This document shows positions 1 through 8,904 of a stretch of 64,000 nt of DNA, in pieces; the stretch's first letter is position 1; every line of letters begins with the position of its first letter. Made by a program: the position numbers and the translations under genes. Source of the DNA: Spirillospora albida (GTDB lineage: Bacteria > Actinomycetota > Actinomycetes > Streptosporangiales > Streptosporangiaceae); contig NZ_JOFJ01000007.1 in assembly GCF_000718255.1 (NCBI RefSeq), positions 62,001 through 126,000 of the forward strand, in the 5' to 3' direction. The notes beneath the pieces are model-generated. The model had not been told where the DNA came from and did no database searches. It saw nothing but the letters and a program-made list of their open reading frames with translations.

Positions 1-443
1 TCCCGCGCGAAGCCCCGCGCCGCCGCGTCCGCGATCCGCGCGACCAGCATGAACAGCGAGTCCGTCAGCCGCCCGAGCGTCTCCCGCGACCAGCCGAGCC
101 GGTAGGCGTCCATGATGAACCGGCGGCACGCGACCTGGCTGCTGACCCGCATCGCCGTCTGCAGCGGCTCCAGGCCGCGCCCGTTGCGCGCCTCGAGCTC
201 GCCCAGGCGCGTGTACATCTCGGTGATCCGGCGTGCGTCGGCGTCCGGGTGGTCGACCGAGTCGATGAAGAACGCGACGGTCTCGCTGACCGTCTCCTCC
301 ATCCGCGCGACGTACTCCGCCTCGCCGCCGCCGGCGTATTCGGGGACCTGCGCGCGGATCTCACGCTCCATCTCGTCGACGGCGGCCTGCAGATGCTGCC
401 GGAGCACATCCGGCAGCTCGGCGGGCATGGCTTCGTGCGACAT
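1..443 (-). CDS. PucR-type transcriptional regulator, N-terminal part (runs off the window)
   Basis: Partial gene; 147 codons are visible from the ATG at 443 and the C-terminal part lies beyond base 1. The visible protein starts MSHEAMPAEL and is an all-helical domain. It contains a stretch reading roughly ELEARNGRGLEPLQTAMRV, followed by QVACRRF. That pattern is typical of the N-terminal RsbRD_N-like region of actinobacterial PucR/CdaR regulators, whose DNA-binding HTH sits at the missing C-terminus. The regulated pathway cannot be read here. The upstream spacer to the divergent gene at 592 is about 150 bases. Family assignment is inferred from the domain pattern alone. Confidence 0.6.
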   Translation of the reverse strand, partial: MSHEAMPAELPDVLRQHLQAAVDEMEREIRAQVPEYAGGGEAEYVARMEETVSETVAFFIDSVDHPDADARRITEMYTRLGELEARNGRGLEPLQTAMRVSSQVACRRFIMDAYRLGWSRETLGRLTDSLFMLVARIADAAARGFAR

Positions 444-591
444 CCGATGTCCGTTCGGGGCGGGGGGTGGGTCGGGCTCACCTTAGGCAACATCGGGTTC
501 TCTGTCATCACCCTCCCAGGCGCGGGTACCCGGGTGCATCTGAGTAGCCGAGCGGATACCCGGCCACCGGCCCCGGCGCCACCATCGCCCT

Positions 592-3081
592 ATGCGCATC
601 ATCTGCCCGGGATGCCGGACGCCTCTGCAGCCGGGTCCGCGACCGGCCTGCCCGGTCTGCGACCTGGTCCTGACCGGCCCGGCCGCCGCCGAACTGTGGA
701 ACGTGGACGTCCTGCTCCTCGACCTGAACCGGCGGCGCCGGGCACTCCTCGCGGGCCTCTACCGGGCGACGCCCGCTGCCGCCCCTGCCGTCCCAACCGC
801 GGCCGGTGGATTCGCGGGCCGGCCGGGTGCCGCGAAGCCGGATGCCTCCCGGACCACGGCCCGGAACGTGCTGCTCGGCGTGGGCGGGGCGATGCTCGGC
901 GTCGCCGCCGTCGTGTTCACGGTGCTCACCTGGACGACGCTCGGGCCCGGCGGGCGGGCGCTGCTCCTGCTCGGGCTCACCCTGCTGACCCTCTCCGCCG
1001 CCGCGGCGGTGGCGCGGCGCGGGCTCACGGCCACGGCGGAGACGGTCGCGCTGCTCGGGCTCCTGCTCGTCCTGCTGGAGGCGTTCGCGGCGCACGCCAG
1101 CGGGCTCGCGGGCCTGGACCGGCTGGACGCCCGCTGGTACATGGCCGGGGTGCTGGCCGCCGTCGCGGCCGGCTGGGCCGGGTACGGGCGGGCGGTCGGG
1201 CTCCGGCTCGCCCCGCCCGCCGCGCTCCTGGTGGCGCAGCCGGCGCTGCCGCTCGCCGCCGCCGCCCTGGGCGCCGGACCGTCCGGGGCGGCGTTCGCGC
1301 TGCTGGCCGTCTCCGCCGGCGATCTGGCCGTCCGGCGCGCCGCCACGCGGACGGCGACGGCGGCGGGGCTCCTCGCGGGCTTCGCGGGGACGGCCCTGGC
1401 ACTGGCCCACGCCTCGTCCCCGGAACCGGACGCCCACTGGTCCGCGGCCGCCCTGATGGCGGCGGCGGGAATCGCGGCGGCGTGGGCGCACCGGCTCCAC
1501 CCGGTTCTCGCGGCCCTCTCGGGGGCGCTGCCGCCGGTCGCGGTCGCCACGGTGCTGCCGCTGTCCGGCCGGTGGCTGCCGGCGGGTGCCGCGCTCGCCG
1601 CCGTCGCGGCCCTGGCCGCCGCGCGCCTCGCGCCCGCCCGGCTGCGGACGGCCGCGTCGGCGGGCGCGGCGGCCGCCCTGGCGGGATGCGCGGCGTGGAT
1701 CCTCCCGGCCGCCGGCGCGCAGGCGCTGCGCCCGGCCGCCCGCCTCGCGGCCCCCTGGTCCGGGACGGCGCGCGGCCCCGGCGTGTGGGCGGCGGACCTC
1801 GGACCCTGGACATCGGACGCGGCGCCCCTCGTTCTTGCCCTCGTGCTGGCGGTGCTCCTGGCGGCGCGGCTCCGGCAGGCCGCTCCGGCCGTGGCGCTCC
1901 TCGTCGTCCTGACCACGCCGGGCCTGCCGTTCGGAGTGCTGCTCGCGCTCGTCCTCGCGGCCGCCGCCGCCCTCGCGGGCTGGGCGGCGCTCGACCGGAC
2001 GGCCCGCCCGGCCGCCGGGGCGGCGGCGGTCATCGCCGCCTGCTGGGGGGTCGCGGAATCGCTCGCCGTGCAGGAGGCCACGCTGTCGGTGCTGGCGGCG
2101 GTGACGGTCATGGCGGCCGCCTTCGCGACGCTGCCGATCCTGCGGGACGGCGCCGCCTCCGTCGCCGTCCTCGCCCTGGCCGGCGAAGCGGCCGCCTCTT
2201 GCCTGGCCGCCGGACTGGCCCCCCGGCACGCGGCCTTCCCGATGCTCGCCGCAGCCGCCCTCGGCCTCCTGACCGCCTCCGCCCTCCGCCCCTCCGCCCC
2301 TCCCGCCACCTCTGCTCCTCCTGGTGCCTCCGCCCCGCGTGCCGCCTCCGCTTCGCGTGGCGTCTTCGCTCTGCGTGGTGCCGCCTTCGGGATTCCTCCG
2401 GTTCCGCGGGGGCGGGCCGGGGGTGCGGTGCGCGGGGTTCCGGTGGAGGTGTCGGCGTGGGTGGCGGCGGTCGCCGGGATCCTGCTGGCGGCCGGGCACG
2501 CCGCCGAGTCGAGCCTCGCGCTGGCGGTGGCCGGTGTGCTGGCCTTCGGGTGCGCGGTGCGCGCCGACCGGCGGGCCGCCGCGTGGGCGGGGTCGGCGCT
2601 GCTGCTCGCCGCGTGGTGGGTGCGGCTCGGCGCGTCCGGGATCACGGTGCCGGAGGCGTACACGCTGCCGGTGTCGGCGGCGCTGCTCGTGATCGGCCTC
2701 GTCCGCCGGTCCCGGGGCACCGCGGGGAACTCCTGGACGGCCTACGGCGCGGGGCTGACCGCGACCCTCGGCCCGAGCCTGGTGGCGGCGTGGACCGACT
2801 CCGGAGGCCCCCGCCCCCTCCTGCTCGGCGCGGCGGCGGCCGTGCTCGTCCTGGCCGGTGCGCGCGCCCGGCTGCAGGCGCCGCTCGCGCTCGGCGCGGC
2901 GGTCCTGCTGCTGGACGCGGCGCGCTGGCTCGGCCCGTACGCGTGGGAGGCCCTCGCGAAGCTGCCCGGCTGGGTGCCGATCGCCGCCCTCGGCCTCGCC
3001 CTGCTGCTGACCGGCGCGACCTACGAGCGGCGGCTGCGCGACCTGCGCCGGCTCCGCGACGCCCTGGCACGCCTCGGCTGA
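592..3081 (+). CDS. SCO7613-like polytopic membrane protein with N-terminal zinc ribbon
   Basis: 829 residues. The first 25 residues carry two CxxC pairs (CPGC and CPVC), a zinc-ribbon knuckle. From about residue 95 to the end the protein is a near-continuous run of Ala/Leu/Val-rich membrane segments, probably twenty or more. The layout matches the large actinobacterial proteins annotated as SCO7613 C-terminal domain-containing membrane proteins, whose function is unknown. A proline/serine/alanine-rich low-complexity loop lies near residues 565-600. It stands alone: its stop is four bases from the convergent methyltransferase. The ATG at 592 is chosen because the zinc ribbon begins directly there. 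Confidence 0.7.
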   Translation: MRIICPGCRTPLQPGPRPACPVCDLVLTGPAAAELWNVDVLLLDLNRRRRALLAGLYRATPAAAPAVPTAAGGFAGRPGAAKPDASRTTARNVLLGVGGAMLGVAAVVFTVLTWTTLGPGGRALLLLGLTLLTLSAAAAVARRGLTATAETVALLGLLLVLLEAFAAHASGLAGLDRLDARWYMAGVLAAVAAGWAGYGRAVGLRLAPPAALLVAQPALPLAAAALGAGPSGAAFALLAVSAGDLAVRRAATRTATAAGLLAGFAGTALALAHASSPEPDAHWSAAALMAAAGIAAAWAHRLHPVLAALSGALPPVAVATVLPLSGRWLPAGAALAAVAALAAARLAPARLRTAASAGAAAALAGCAAWILPAAGAQALRPAARLAAPWSGTARGPGVWAADLGPWTSDAAPLVLALVLAVLLAARLRQAAPAVALLVVLTTPGLPFGVLLALVLAAAAALAGWAALDRTARPAAGAAAVIAACWGVAESLAVQEATLSVLAAVTVMAAAFATLPILRDGAASVAVLALAGEAAASCLAAGLAPRHAAFPMLAAAALGLLTASALRPSAPPATSAPPGASAPRAASASRGVFALRGAAFGIPPVPRGRAGGAVRGVPVEVSAWVAAVAGILLAAGHAAESSLALAVAGVLAFGCAVRADRRAAAWAGSALLLAAWWVRLGASGITVPEAYTLPVSAALLVIGLVRRSRGTAGNSWTAYGAGLTATLGPSLVAAWTDSGGPRPLLLGAAAAVLVLAGARARLQAPLALGAAVLLLDAARWLGPYAWEALAKLPGWVPIAALGLALLLTGATYERRLRDLRRLRDALARLG

Positions 3082-3085
3082 GGCG

Positions 3086-3898
3086 TCAGCGGACGCCCAC
3101 GACCCCGTACAGGACGGGCGGGAGCCCCGCCGGGGCGCCCACCTCCGCCACCGGGACGACGCCGGGCGGCAGCGGCGTGAACGGGCCGAGCAGCCGGCGC
3201 AGCTCGCCCGCGCCGCGCGGGAACAGCCGGAACCCGCCCGCGGCGCCGCACAGCCGGGCGGCCTCCCCGCACGCGGCGGGCGCGAAGTCGGCCGTCACGT
3301 GCGTGATCACCATGGCGCTGCCGGGCGGAGCGGCGGCTCCGAGCGCGGAGACGGGCGTCCACGGGTCGGGGAGGAGGTCCAGGACGGACGAGAACACCAG
3401 CGCCACCGGCTCGGCCGGGTCGATCAGCCGGCGCATCTCTGGGCTGGCCAGGATCGCGGCGGGGTCGCGCAGGTCGGCCCGCAGGGCGGCGAGCTCCCCG
3501 TCTCCGATCAGCAGCGCCCGCGTGTGCGCGATGACGAGGGGGTCGTGGTCGATGTAGACGCAGCGGGCGCCGGGCCCCGCGAGCCGGTGCAGCCCGGCGG
3601 AGGTGGGCAGACCGCAGCCGAGGTCGACGAACTGCCGGATGCCGCGCGCGGTGAGGTCCGCCACCGCCCGCGCGAGGAAGGCGCGTCCGGCACGGGCGGC
3701 GGTCGCCGCCTGCGGCAGGGCGGCGAGGACCCGTTCCGCGAGCTCGCGGTCGGCGGCGTAGTTGTCCTTGCCGCCGAGCAGACAGTCGGTCACGCGGGCG
3801 CTGGATGGGCCGGTCAGGTCGAGCGGCGGGCCGGCGCGCGGCCGTTCCGCCGCGCGCCCGTGCCGGGGCGCCGGGGGGTGGGGTGCCGGGAAGCCCAT
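3086..3898 (-). CDS. DUF574-family SAM-dependent methyltransferase
   Basis: 270 residues. The family hallmark LLGGKDNYAADRE (about residues 40-52) is followed by an SAM-binding glycine motif VDLGCGLPTS and an acidic VYIDHDP turn, as in the S-adenosyl methyltransferases of Pfam PF04672. These are abundant in Streptomyces and Actinomadura, and their substrates are mostly unknown. The gene is convergent with the membrane protein ending at 3081. It lies 365 bases downstream, on the same strand, of the MEDS sensor gene. The ATG at 3898 gives the usual family length. No substrate can be inferred from context. Confidence 0.85.
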   Translation of the reverse strand: MGFPAPHPPAPRHGRAAERPRAGPPLDLTGPSSARVTDCLLGGKDNYAADRELAERVLAALPQAATAARAGRAFLARAVADLTARGIRQFVDLGCGLPTSAGLHRLAGPGARCVYIDHDPLVIAHTRALLIGDGELAALRADLRDPAAILASPEMRRLIDPAEPVALVFSSVLDLLPDPWTPVSALGAAAPPGSAMVITHVTADFAPAACGEAARLCGAAGGFRLFPRGAGELRRLLGPFTPLPPGVVPVAEVGAPAGLPPVLYGVVGVR

Positions 3899-4263
3899 GC
3901 CGTGTCACCTGCCGCCTGTCCAAGGGAGTGGTGCGGTGGTTCACCTCCGACGGTAGGGGGCCGGGGCGTGCCCGCGCGGGGCGGCGGGCGTGTGCCGGAC
4001 GTCACCGTGGCCGGATCGGGCCGGGCGGGTTTAGTGCGTGGTCGGGGGTCCGGCGCGGGGATCAGGAACGCGGCGGGCGAGCGGCCGGTCGCGGAACGCG
4101 CGCGGCGCGGCGATCATCTGACCGGTTCCGGTCATGACTTTTCCCTGACCGGCGTCTCCGGTGCCCGTCAGGTCCCGATCCTGGCTGCCGCCACATGAGC
4201 CACGCCGGGCGGCGGCCTCGCCACGCCGCGACCGTGCCCCGGCGTGGTCGGCGGGGTGTGGGT
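3899..4263. other. 365-base gene-free spacer with a 16-base inverted repeat
   Basis: No convincing gene is present on either strand. The only structure noted is TGACCGGTTCCGGTCA at 4119-4134 (7-base arms, 2-base centre). It sits about 220 bases upstream of the methyltransferase start and could be an operator or a small hairpin. Confidence 0.4.
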
Positions 4264-5211
4264 TCAGGTGCGCATGTAGACGCGGATCGCCGTGCCCTCC
4301 GGGCCGGTGTGCACGCGGACGAGGTCGGCCAGGTGGTTGACCAGGAGGATGCCCCGGCCGCCGTGCGGGCTCATCTCGGCGGGGCGGCGGCCCGCGAGCG
4401 GGTCGGTGATCGTGCCCGCGTCGCGGATCTCGCAGACGACGTGGCCGTCCTCGGCCCAGATCCGGAGGGCGCCGGAGCCGCCGCCGTGCACGCAGGAGTT
4501 GGCGGCGAGCTCGTTGACCGCCAGCTCCAGATCGCCGACGGCTGCGGGGGAGAGGCCGAGGCGTGCCGCGTGCGCGCAGGCGAACTCGCGGACGAGGGGG
4601 AGCGCGCCCAGCTCGAAGTGCAGCGCGACGGCGGCCGGGGGCTCGGGCAGCGGCCGGTTGTAGCCGCTGATCACCCGTTCGGGGGCGTAGTCGCCGCTGG
4701 GGCGGTCGCCGTCGCGGTCGATGATCAGGGGGTGGGTGACGCGGGCGTCGGCGAGCACGGCGCCGTCGAGGCCGTCCTCGTCGTAGGGGCACAGGATCGA
4801 CACGTCGCGGCCCTCGAACGCCAGGTTGATCAGTGCCTCGTGCTGGGCGCAGGCCGGGTACTCGGCGGGCGACCGGCCGGGCCAGATCGGCTCGCCGATG
4901 ATCCGGACGTGGCCGGCCGCCTGCCGGTCGGCGAAGGCGCGCAGGACGCCGGGGATGATGCGGCCGGGGTTGCGGCCCGCGGCGTGCATGTCGATCCAGG
5001 TCACGTCGGCCGCGATGTCGGGGACGGCGTTCCGCAGGACGCCGAGTCGCGGGCCGGGGACGGCGACGGCCACGGGCTCCCCGGCGGCGCGGCCGGCGCG
5101 GATGAAGGGGACGGTGCCGGCGAGGTACTCGTCGTCGCCGCGGTAGAAGAGCGCGGGATGGTGGAACGTGGCCGCAGGTGCGCCCCGGGGTGTGCCGGGC
5201 CTGGCCTTCAT
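4264..5211 (-). CDS. MEDS-domain sensor with HATPase (anti-sigma-like) domain
   Basis: 315 residues with two parts. Residues 15-180 form a MEDS (DcmR-like sensory) domain, beginning with HHPALFYRGDDEYL. Residues 195-315 form an RsbW-type ATPase with N-box ELAANSCVHGG, G1-like EIRDAG and G2-like GGRGILLVNHLADLV. This MEDS plus HATPase_c_2 arrangement is a widespread actinobacterial family, usually annotated as sensor or anti-sigma regulatory protein. There is no histidine phosphoacceptor domain, so a serine-kinase/anti-sigma role is more likely than a classical two-component kinase. No partner sigma factor or anti-anti-sigma gene is adjacent. A 20-base palindrome lies 62 bases upstream of the start. 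Confidence 0.8.
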   Translation of the reverse strand: MKARPGTPRGAPAATFHHPALFYRGDDEYLAGTVPFIRAGRAAGEPVAVAVPGPRLGVLRNAVPDIAADVTWIDMHAAGRNPGRIIPGVLRAFADRQAAGHVRIIGEPIWPGRSPAEYPACAQHEALINLAFEGRDVSILCPYDEDGLDGAVLADARVTHPLIIDRDGDRPSGDYAPERVISGYNRPLPEPPAAVALHFELGALPLVREFACAHAARLGLSPAAVGDLELAVNELAANSCVHGGGSGALRIWAEDGHVVCEIRDAGTITDPLAGRRPAEMSPHGGRGILLVNHLADLVRVHTGPEGTAIRVYMRT

Positions 5212-5272
5212 CGCGCCGTCACTCCGTTCCAGACAGCCGTCACATGCTCAGGGACGAGGGTACGCGGCGCTG

Positions 5273-5292
5273 TCCGTGGTCGCGACCACGGA
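5273..5292. promoter_or_regulatory. 20-base perfect palindrome between the YbdK-like gene and the MEDS gene
   Basis: TCCGTGGTCGCGACCACGGA is self-complementary over its full length. It lies 88 bases downstream of the YbdK-like stop and 62 bases upstream of the MEDS start. It could be a terminator hairpin for the former (no T-tract follows) or an operator for the latter. Confidence 0.35.
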
Positions 5293-5379
5293 GGTCCGCC
5301 GTGTCCGCCGCGGGGAGATCCTCGCAGGTCGGTACCCGTCTCCGCCAGCCGAAAACTCCAATAAGGCGGACATATGCCG

Positions 5380-6483
5380 TCAACGGGTCGGCTCGTCGGC
5401 CTCCACCAGCAGCGCGTCGACGACGTCCGTGAGGCGGCCCCGGCGGCGGTGGGCGGCGCGCTGACGGTCCGCTCCCGTGCCCCGGCGGAGCAGCCGCCGC
5501 AGCCCGTGCACGACGTGGTCGAGGTCACCGGCGGCGCTCAGCGCGGGCAGCGCGTGCGCGAGCAGGTCGGCGGCCAGGGCCCGGAACGGGGCGGGCCGGC
5601 CGGTGCGCACGTCCACGCCCGTCCCGGCGAGCCCGTCCCGGGCGGCCAGCCAGTACGCGGCGCGCAGCAGCTCCTGGGGCGGGTCGGGCGCGGGCTCGCC
5701 CGCGTCGACCGCCACCGCCGCGACCTGCACCAGCGCCCGGACGAGCGCCGCGAACACGGTCGCCTCGGCCGCGGTCGGCGCCACGTCGGCGAGCCGGATC
5801 TCGATCGTGGGCAGCCGCGCCGACGGCCGCACGTCCCAGAAGATCGTCCCGGTGTCCATCAGGGCGCCGCAGCCGAGCAGCGTTCCGACCACGTCCTCGT
5901 AGTGGGCGTAGGACGCGAAGTGCGGCGGCGGCCCCGCCACCGGCCAGCGCGCCCACGTCAGCGCCCGCCAGCAGGCGTGCCCGGTGTCACGGCCCGCCCA
6001 GTACGGCGAGTTCGCGCTGAGCGCCAGCAGCGTCGGGAGCCACGGCCGCAGGTGGTTGCCCACCCGGACGGCGCGGTCCCGGTCGGGCATCTCGACGTGG
6101 ACGTGGCAGGAGCAGATGCACTGCTCGTCGTCCAGGCCCCGGTAGGTCGCGACGCTGTCGGCGTAGCGGGCGCCCGGGGTGATCGGCGGCGGAAGGAGCT
6201 CGCCGAGGACGGGCGTGCCGCTCGCGGCCAGCCGGACCCCTTCGTCCCGCGCGGCCGACGCCATCGCCGCCCGCATGGCCCGGACCTGCTCGGCCAGCTT
6301 GGCGAGGTCGTCGCACGGCGGGGTCTTCGCCTCGGCGAGGAAGGCGATGAGCTCGGTGGACGCCCGCTCGCCCAGTTCCCCGGCGGCGGCCCGCTCGACC
6401 ACGTCCGCGGCGCGGGGCACGACCCGGCGGGAGCGGGGATCGACGACGAAGTACTCTTCCTCGATGCCGAATCGCAGGGCCAT
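5380..6483 (-). CDS. Carboxylate-amine ligase, YbdK/GCS2 family (glutamate-cysteine ligase-like)
   Basis: 367 residues. The start MALRFGIEEEYFVVD carries the GIEEE motif of GCS2-type glutamate-cysteine ligases. CSCHVHVEMPDRD and a later IEIRLADV fit the ATP/Mg- and substrate-binding core. The family makes gamma-glutamyl amide bonds from glutamate and an amine or cysteine in the cytoplasm. The exact substrate of YbdK-type members is often undefined, and mycothiol-producing actinomycetes do not need glutathione. The gene follows two tiny membrane-protein genes on the same strand by 41 bases and may be cotranscribed with them. The C-terminus is rich in arginine. Confidence 0.85.
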   Translation of the reverse strand: MALRFGIEEEYFVVDPRSRRVVPRAADVVERAAAGELGERASTELIAFLAEAKTPPCDDLAKLAEQVRAMRAAMASAARDEGVRLAASGTPVLGELLPPPITPGARYADSVATYRGLDDEQCICSCHVHVEMPDRDRAVRVGNHLRPWLPTLLALSANSPYWAGRDTGHACWRALTWARWPVAGPPPHFASYAHYEDVVGTLLGCGALMDTGTIFWDVRPSARLPTIEIRLADVAPTAAEATVFAALVRALVQVAAVAVDAGEPAPDPPQELLRAAYWLAARDGLAGTGVDVRTGRPAPFRALAADLLAHALPALSAAGDLDHVVHGLRRLLRRGTGADRQRAAHRRRGRLTDVVDALLVEADEPTR

Positions 6484-6524
6484 CCCACCACCTCGGGTCG
6501 CGGCGGCACTCCTCCGACGTTACG

Positions 6525-6701
6525 TCAGGACTCGAAGAAGTACAGCGACAGCGCGATGAGATGGGTGACGACGACCACGCCCAGACCGAAGAAGAACAGC
6601 ATCTTGGCCGGGGCGTGCTCGAAGTAGGTGCCCCGCTTCAGCGGACCCATCTCCGCCTGGCGGGCGGCGATCCGCTCCTCGATGGGAGGCCGGCCGAACA
6701 T
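6525..6701 (-). CDS. Small conserved single-pass membrane protein (58 aa)
   Basis: 58 residues, ATG at 6701. The first 30 residues are charged (IEERIAARQAEMG and similar). One hydrophobic segment, KMLFFFGLGVVVVTHLIALS, fills residues 33-52, so this is a single-pass protein with a cytoplasmic or extracellular N-terminal tail. It begins two bases after the stop of the HGxxPAAW gene, which implies translational coupling. I do not recognise a named family. The tight pairing and hydrophobic profile argue that it is real. Confidence 0.65.
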   Translation of the reverse strand: MFGRPPIEERIAARQAEMGPLKRGTYFEHAPAKMLFFFGLGVVVVTHLIALSLYFFES

Positions 6702-6703
6702 CG

Positions 6704-6916
6704 TCAGTGCTGCGGGTCGTCGACGATGACGTCGGTCATGATGTCGACGGCGAGCGCGATGATCCCGCCGAGGACGGTGATCGCGGCACCCGCGCCGAAC
6801 ATGATCCAGTTCGGGCCCTGGGTGAGGGCGAAACCGCCGATGGTGAAACCGGCGAAGATGATGGCGACGGCGACCCAGGACTTCGGGCGCCCGGCGTGGC
6901 TGCCAGTCGACGACAT
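6704..6916 (-). CDS. HGxxPAAW-type small membrane protein
   Basis: 70 residues. HAGRPKSW near the N-terminus matches the HGxxPAAW signature (SxxGSHAGRPKSW here) of a small actinobacterial membrane-protein family. Two hydrophobic segments follow (about 14-32 and 37-58), and the tail ends in DVIVDDPQH. In Streptomyces relatives this family sits near respiratory or trp-region genes; its function is unknown. It is divergent from mutA with a 164-base spacer and runs into the 58-residue gene with a 2-base gap. Confidence 0.75.
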   Translation of the reverse strand: MSSTGSHAGRPKSWVAVAIIFAGFTIGGFALTQGPNWIMFGAGAAITVLGGIIALAVDIMTDVIVDDPQH

Positions 6917-7080
6917 GCGTGAGCTCTACTTTCGCGTTGCGTGGGGGCGTGCGGTCGAACTCTAGCAACGCCCCGCCCGCCGGGCGCCGCGGGGTGCGCG
7001 CAGGCCCCGCGCGCCGCGCCCGCCCGTTGACCGGGACCCGCCCACCGGCGCCGAGTACCCGCTCGCTTACGATTCCGGAC

Positions 7081-8904
7081 ATGACGGTGCCGCCTGAAGA
7101 ACTGGAACTGGCCGCCGCCTTCCCCCCGGCCGAACGCGACCGGTGGCGGGAGATGGTGAAGGGGGTGCTGCGCAAGTCCGGCGCGGCGACCGAGGAGACC
7201 CCCCTCGACGCGATCGAGGACCTGCTGGCGCGGGAGTCCTACGACGGGGTCGCGGTCCGCGCGCTCTACACCCGGGAGGACGCCCCGTCCGGGCGGCCCG
7301 GCCTCGCCCCGTACGTCCGGGAGGTCCGCCCCGAGGGCGAGGGCCTCGCCGGATGGGACGTCCGGCAGCGGCACGCCGACCCCGGCGCGGAGGCGACGCG
7401 CGCGGCGATCCTCGCCGACCTCGAGAACGGCGCCACGTCGGTCTGGCTGGAGCTCGGCGACGCGGGCGTCCCGGTCGCCGCCCTCGACGAGGTGCTGCGG
7501 GACGTCCTGCTCGACCTCGCCCCCGTCGTCCTGGACGCCGGGGCCCGGACGGGTGAGGCCGCCGAGGCGTTCCTCGCCCTGGCGGCCGGGCGCGGGCAGG
7601 CCGCGGCGGTGTCCGGGAACCTCGGCGCCGACCCCCTCGGCCTCCAGGCACGCACGGGAGACCAGGGATCGCTGGACGAGGCGGCCGCGCTGGCCGTCCG
7701 GTGCGTCCGCGAGTTCCCGAGGCTGCGGGCGATCGTGGTGGACGGCACCGTCCACCACGACGCGGGCGGGAGCGACGCCGACGAGCTCGGCGCCGCCGTC
7801 GCCGCCGGGACCGCCTACCTGCGCGCCCTCACCGGCGCCGGCCTGACCGTGGACGAGGCGTTCGGGCAGATCGAGTTCCGCCTCGCCGTGAACGCCGACC
7901 AGTTCGGCTCCATCGCCAAGCTCCGCGCGCTCCGCCGCCTCTGGGCGCGGGTCGCGGAGGTGAGCGGCGCCGCCGACGGGACGTCCGCGCGGATCCACGC
8001 CGTCACGTCGTCGGCGATGATGACCCGCCGCGACCCGTGGGTGAACATGCTGCGCACCACGATCGCCGCGTTCGCCGCGGGGGTGGGCGGCGCCGACGCC
8101 GTCACCGTCCAGCCGTTCGACGCGCGGCTCGGCCTGCCGGACGGGTTCGCCCGCCGCATCGCCCGCAACACCCAGACGCTGCTGCTGGAGGAGTCGAGCC
8201 TCGCCCGGGTCGTCGACCCGGCGGGCGGCTCCTGGTACGTCGAGCGCCGCACCGAGGACCTCGCCGAGGCGTCCTGGGCCTGGTTCACCGAGATCGAGAG
8301 GGCCGGCGGGCTCGCCGCCGCCCTCGGCTCCGGCCTGATCGCCGGCCGGCTCGCCGCGACCTGGGAGCGGCGCCGCCGGGACATCGCCCGCCGCAAGGCC
8401 CCGCTCACCGGTGTCAGCGAGTTCCCCAACCTCGCCGAGACCCTGCCGGAGCGGGCGCCCGCCCCCGAGCGCCCCGGCGGCGGCCTGCCGGTCGTCACGT
8501 ACGCGCAGGACTTCGAGGCGCTCCGCGACCGGTCCGACGCCCATGCCGCCGCCACCGGGAGCCGCCCCGCGGTGTTCCTGGCCACGCTCGGCCCGATCGC
8601 CGCGCACACCGCGCGCGCGTCGTTCGCCGCGAACCTGTTCCAGGCGGGCGGCATCGCGACGGTCACCGGACCGCCGGAGGAGTTCGCCGCGTCCGGCGCG
8701 CCCGTCGCCTGCGTGTGCGGCAGCGACAAGCTGTACGGAGAGGGCGCGGCGGACGCGGCGCGGACGCTCCGCGAGGCCGGTGCCGTGAAGGTCTGGCTCG
8801 CGGGTAAGGGAACCTACGAGGGCGTGGACGGCAACGTGTACGCGGGATGCGACGCGATCGGCGTCCTGGAGAGCACCCTCGACGACCTGGGAGTGAACCG
8901 ATGA
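7081..8904 (+). CDS. mutA: Methylmalonyl-CoA mutase small subunit
   Basis: 607 residues. It is homologous to the large subunit through its TIM-barrel half but lacks the DxHxxG cobalamin motif at its C-terminus, as expected for the non-catalytic beta chain. With MutB it converts (R)-methylmalonyl-CoA to succinyl-CoA in propionyl-CoA catabolism, or the reverse to feed polyketide extender units. The ATG at 7081 is preceded by no Shine-Dalgarno sequence. TACGAT at 7068-7073 ends seven bases before the ATG, suggesting a leaderless transcript. The TGA overlaps the mutB ATG (ATGA). No cobalamin riboswitch is visible in the 164-base spacer upstream. Confidence 0.93.
   Translation: MTVPPEELELAAAFPPAERDRWREMVKGVLRKSGAATEETPLDAIEDLLARESYDGVAVRALYTREDAPSGRPGLAPYVREVRPEGEGLAGWDVRQRHADPGAEATRAAILADLENGATSVWLELGDAGVPVAALDEVLRDVLLDLAPVVLDAGARTGEAAEAFLALAAGRGQAAAVSGNLGADPLGLQARTGDQGSLDEAAALAVRCVREFPRLRAIVVDGTVHHDAGGSDADELGAAVAAGTAYLRALTGAGLTVDEAFGQIEFRLAVNADQFGSIAKLRALRRLWARVAEVSGAADGTSARIHAVTSSAMMTRRDPWVNMLRTTIAAFAAGVGGADAVTVQPFDARLGLPDGFARRIARNTQTLLLEESSLARVVDPAGGSWYVERRTEDLAEASWAWFTEIERAGGLAAALGSGLIAGRLAATWERRRRDIARRKAPLTGVSEFPNLAETLPERAPAPERPGGGLPVVTYAQDFEALRDRSDAHAAATGSRPAVFLATLGPIAAHTARASFAANLFQAGGIATVTGPPEEFAASGAPVACVCGSDKLYGEGAADAARTLREAGAVKVWLAGKGTYEGVDGNVYAGCDAIGVLESTLDDLGVNR

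Noticed and set aside
480..520. Iron-box-like half site TTAGGCAA before the first gene
   Set aside because: Only a half site is present, without the second arm expected of an iron-regulator dyad.
249..3557. Long open frame in another phase over the SCO7613-like gene
   Set aside because: Arg/Pro/Gly-rich translation without motifs; third-position GC bias favours the 592-3081 frame. Such shadow frames are normal at this GC content.
6917..7080. Cobalamin riboswitch upstream of mutA
   Set aside because: The spacer is 164 bases and lacks the B12-box core; nothing resembling the conserved elements was seen.
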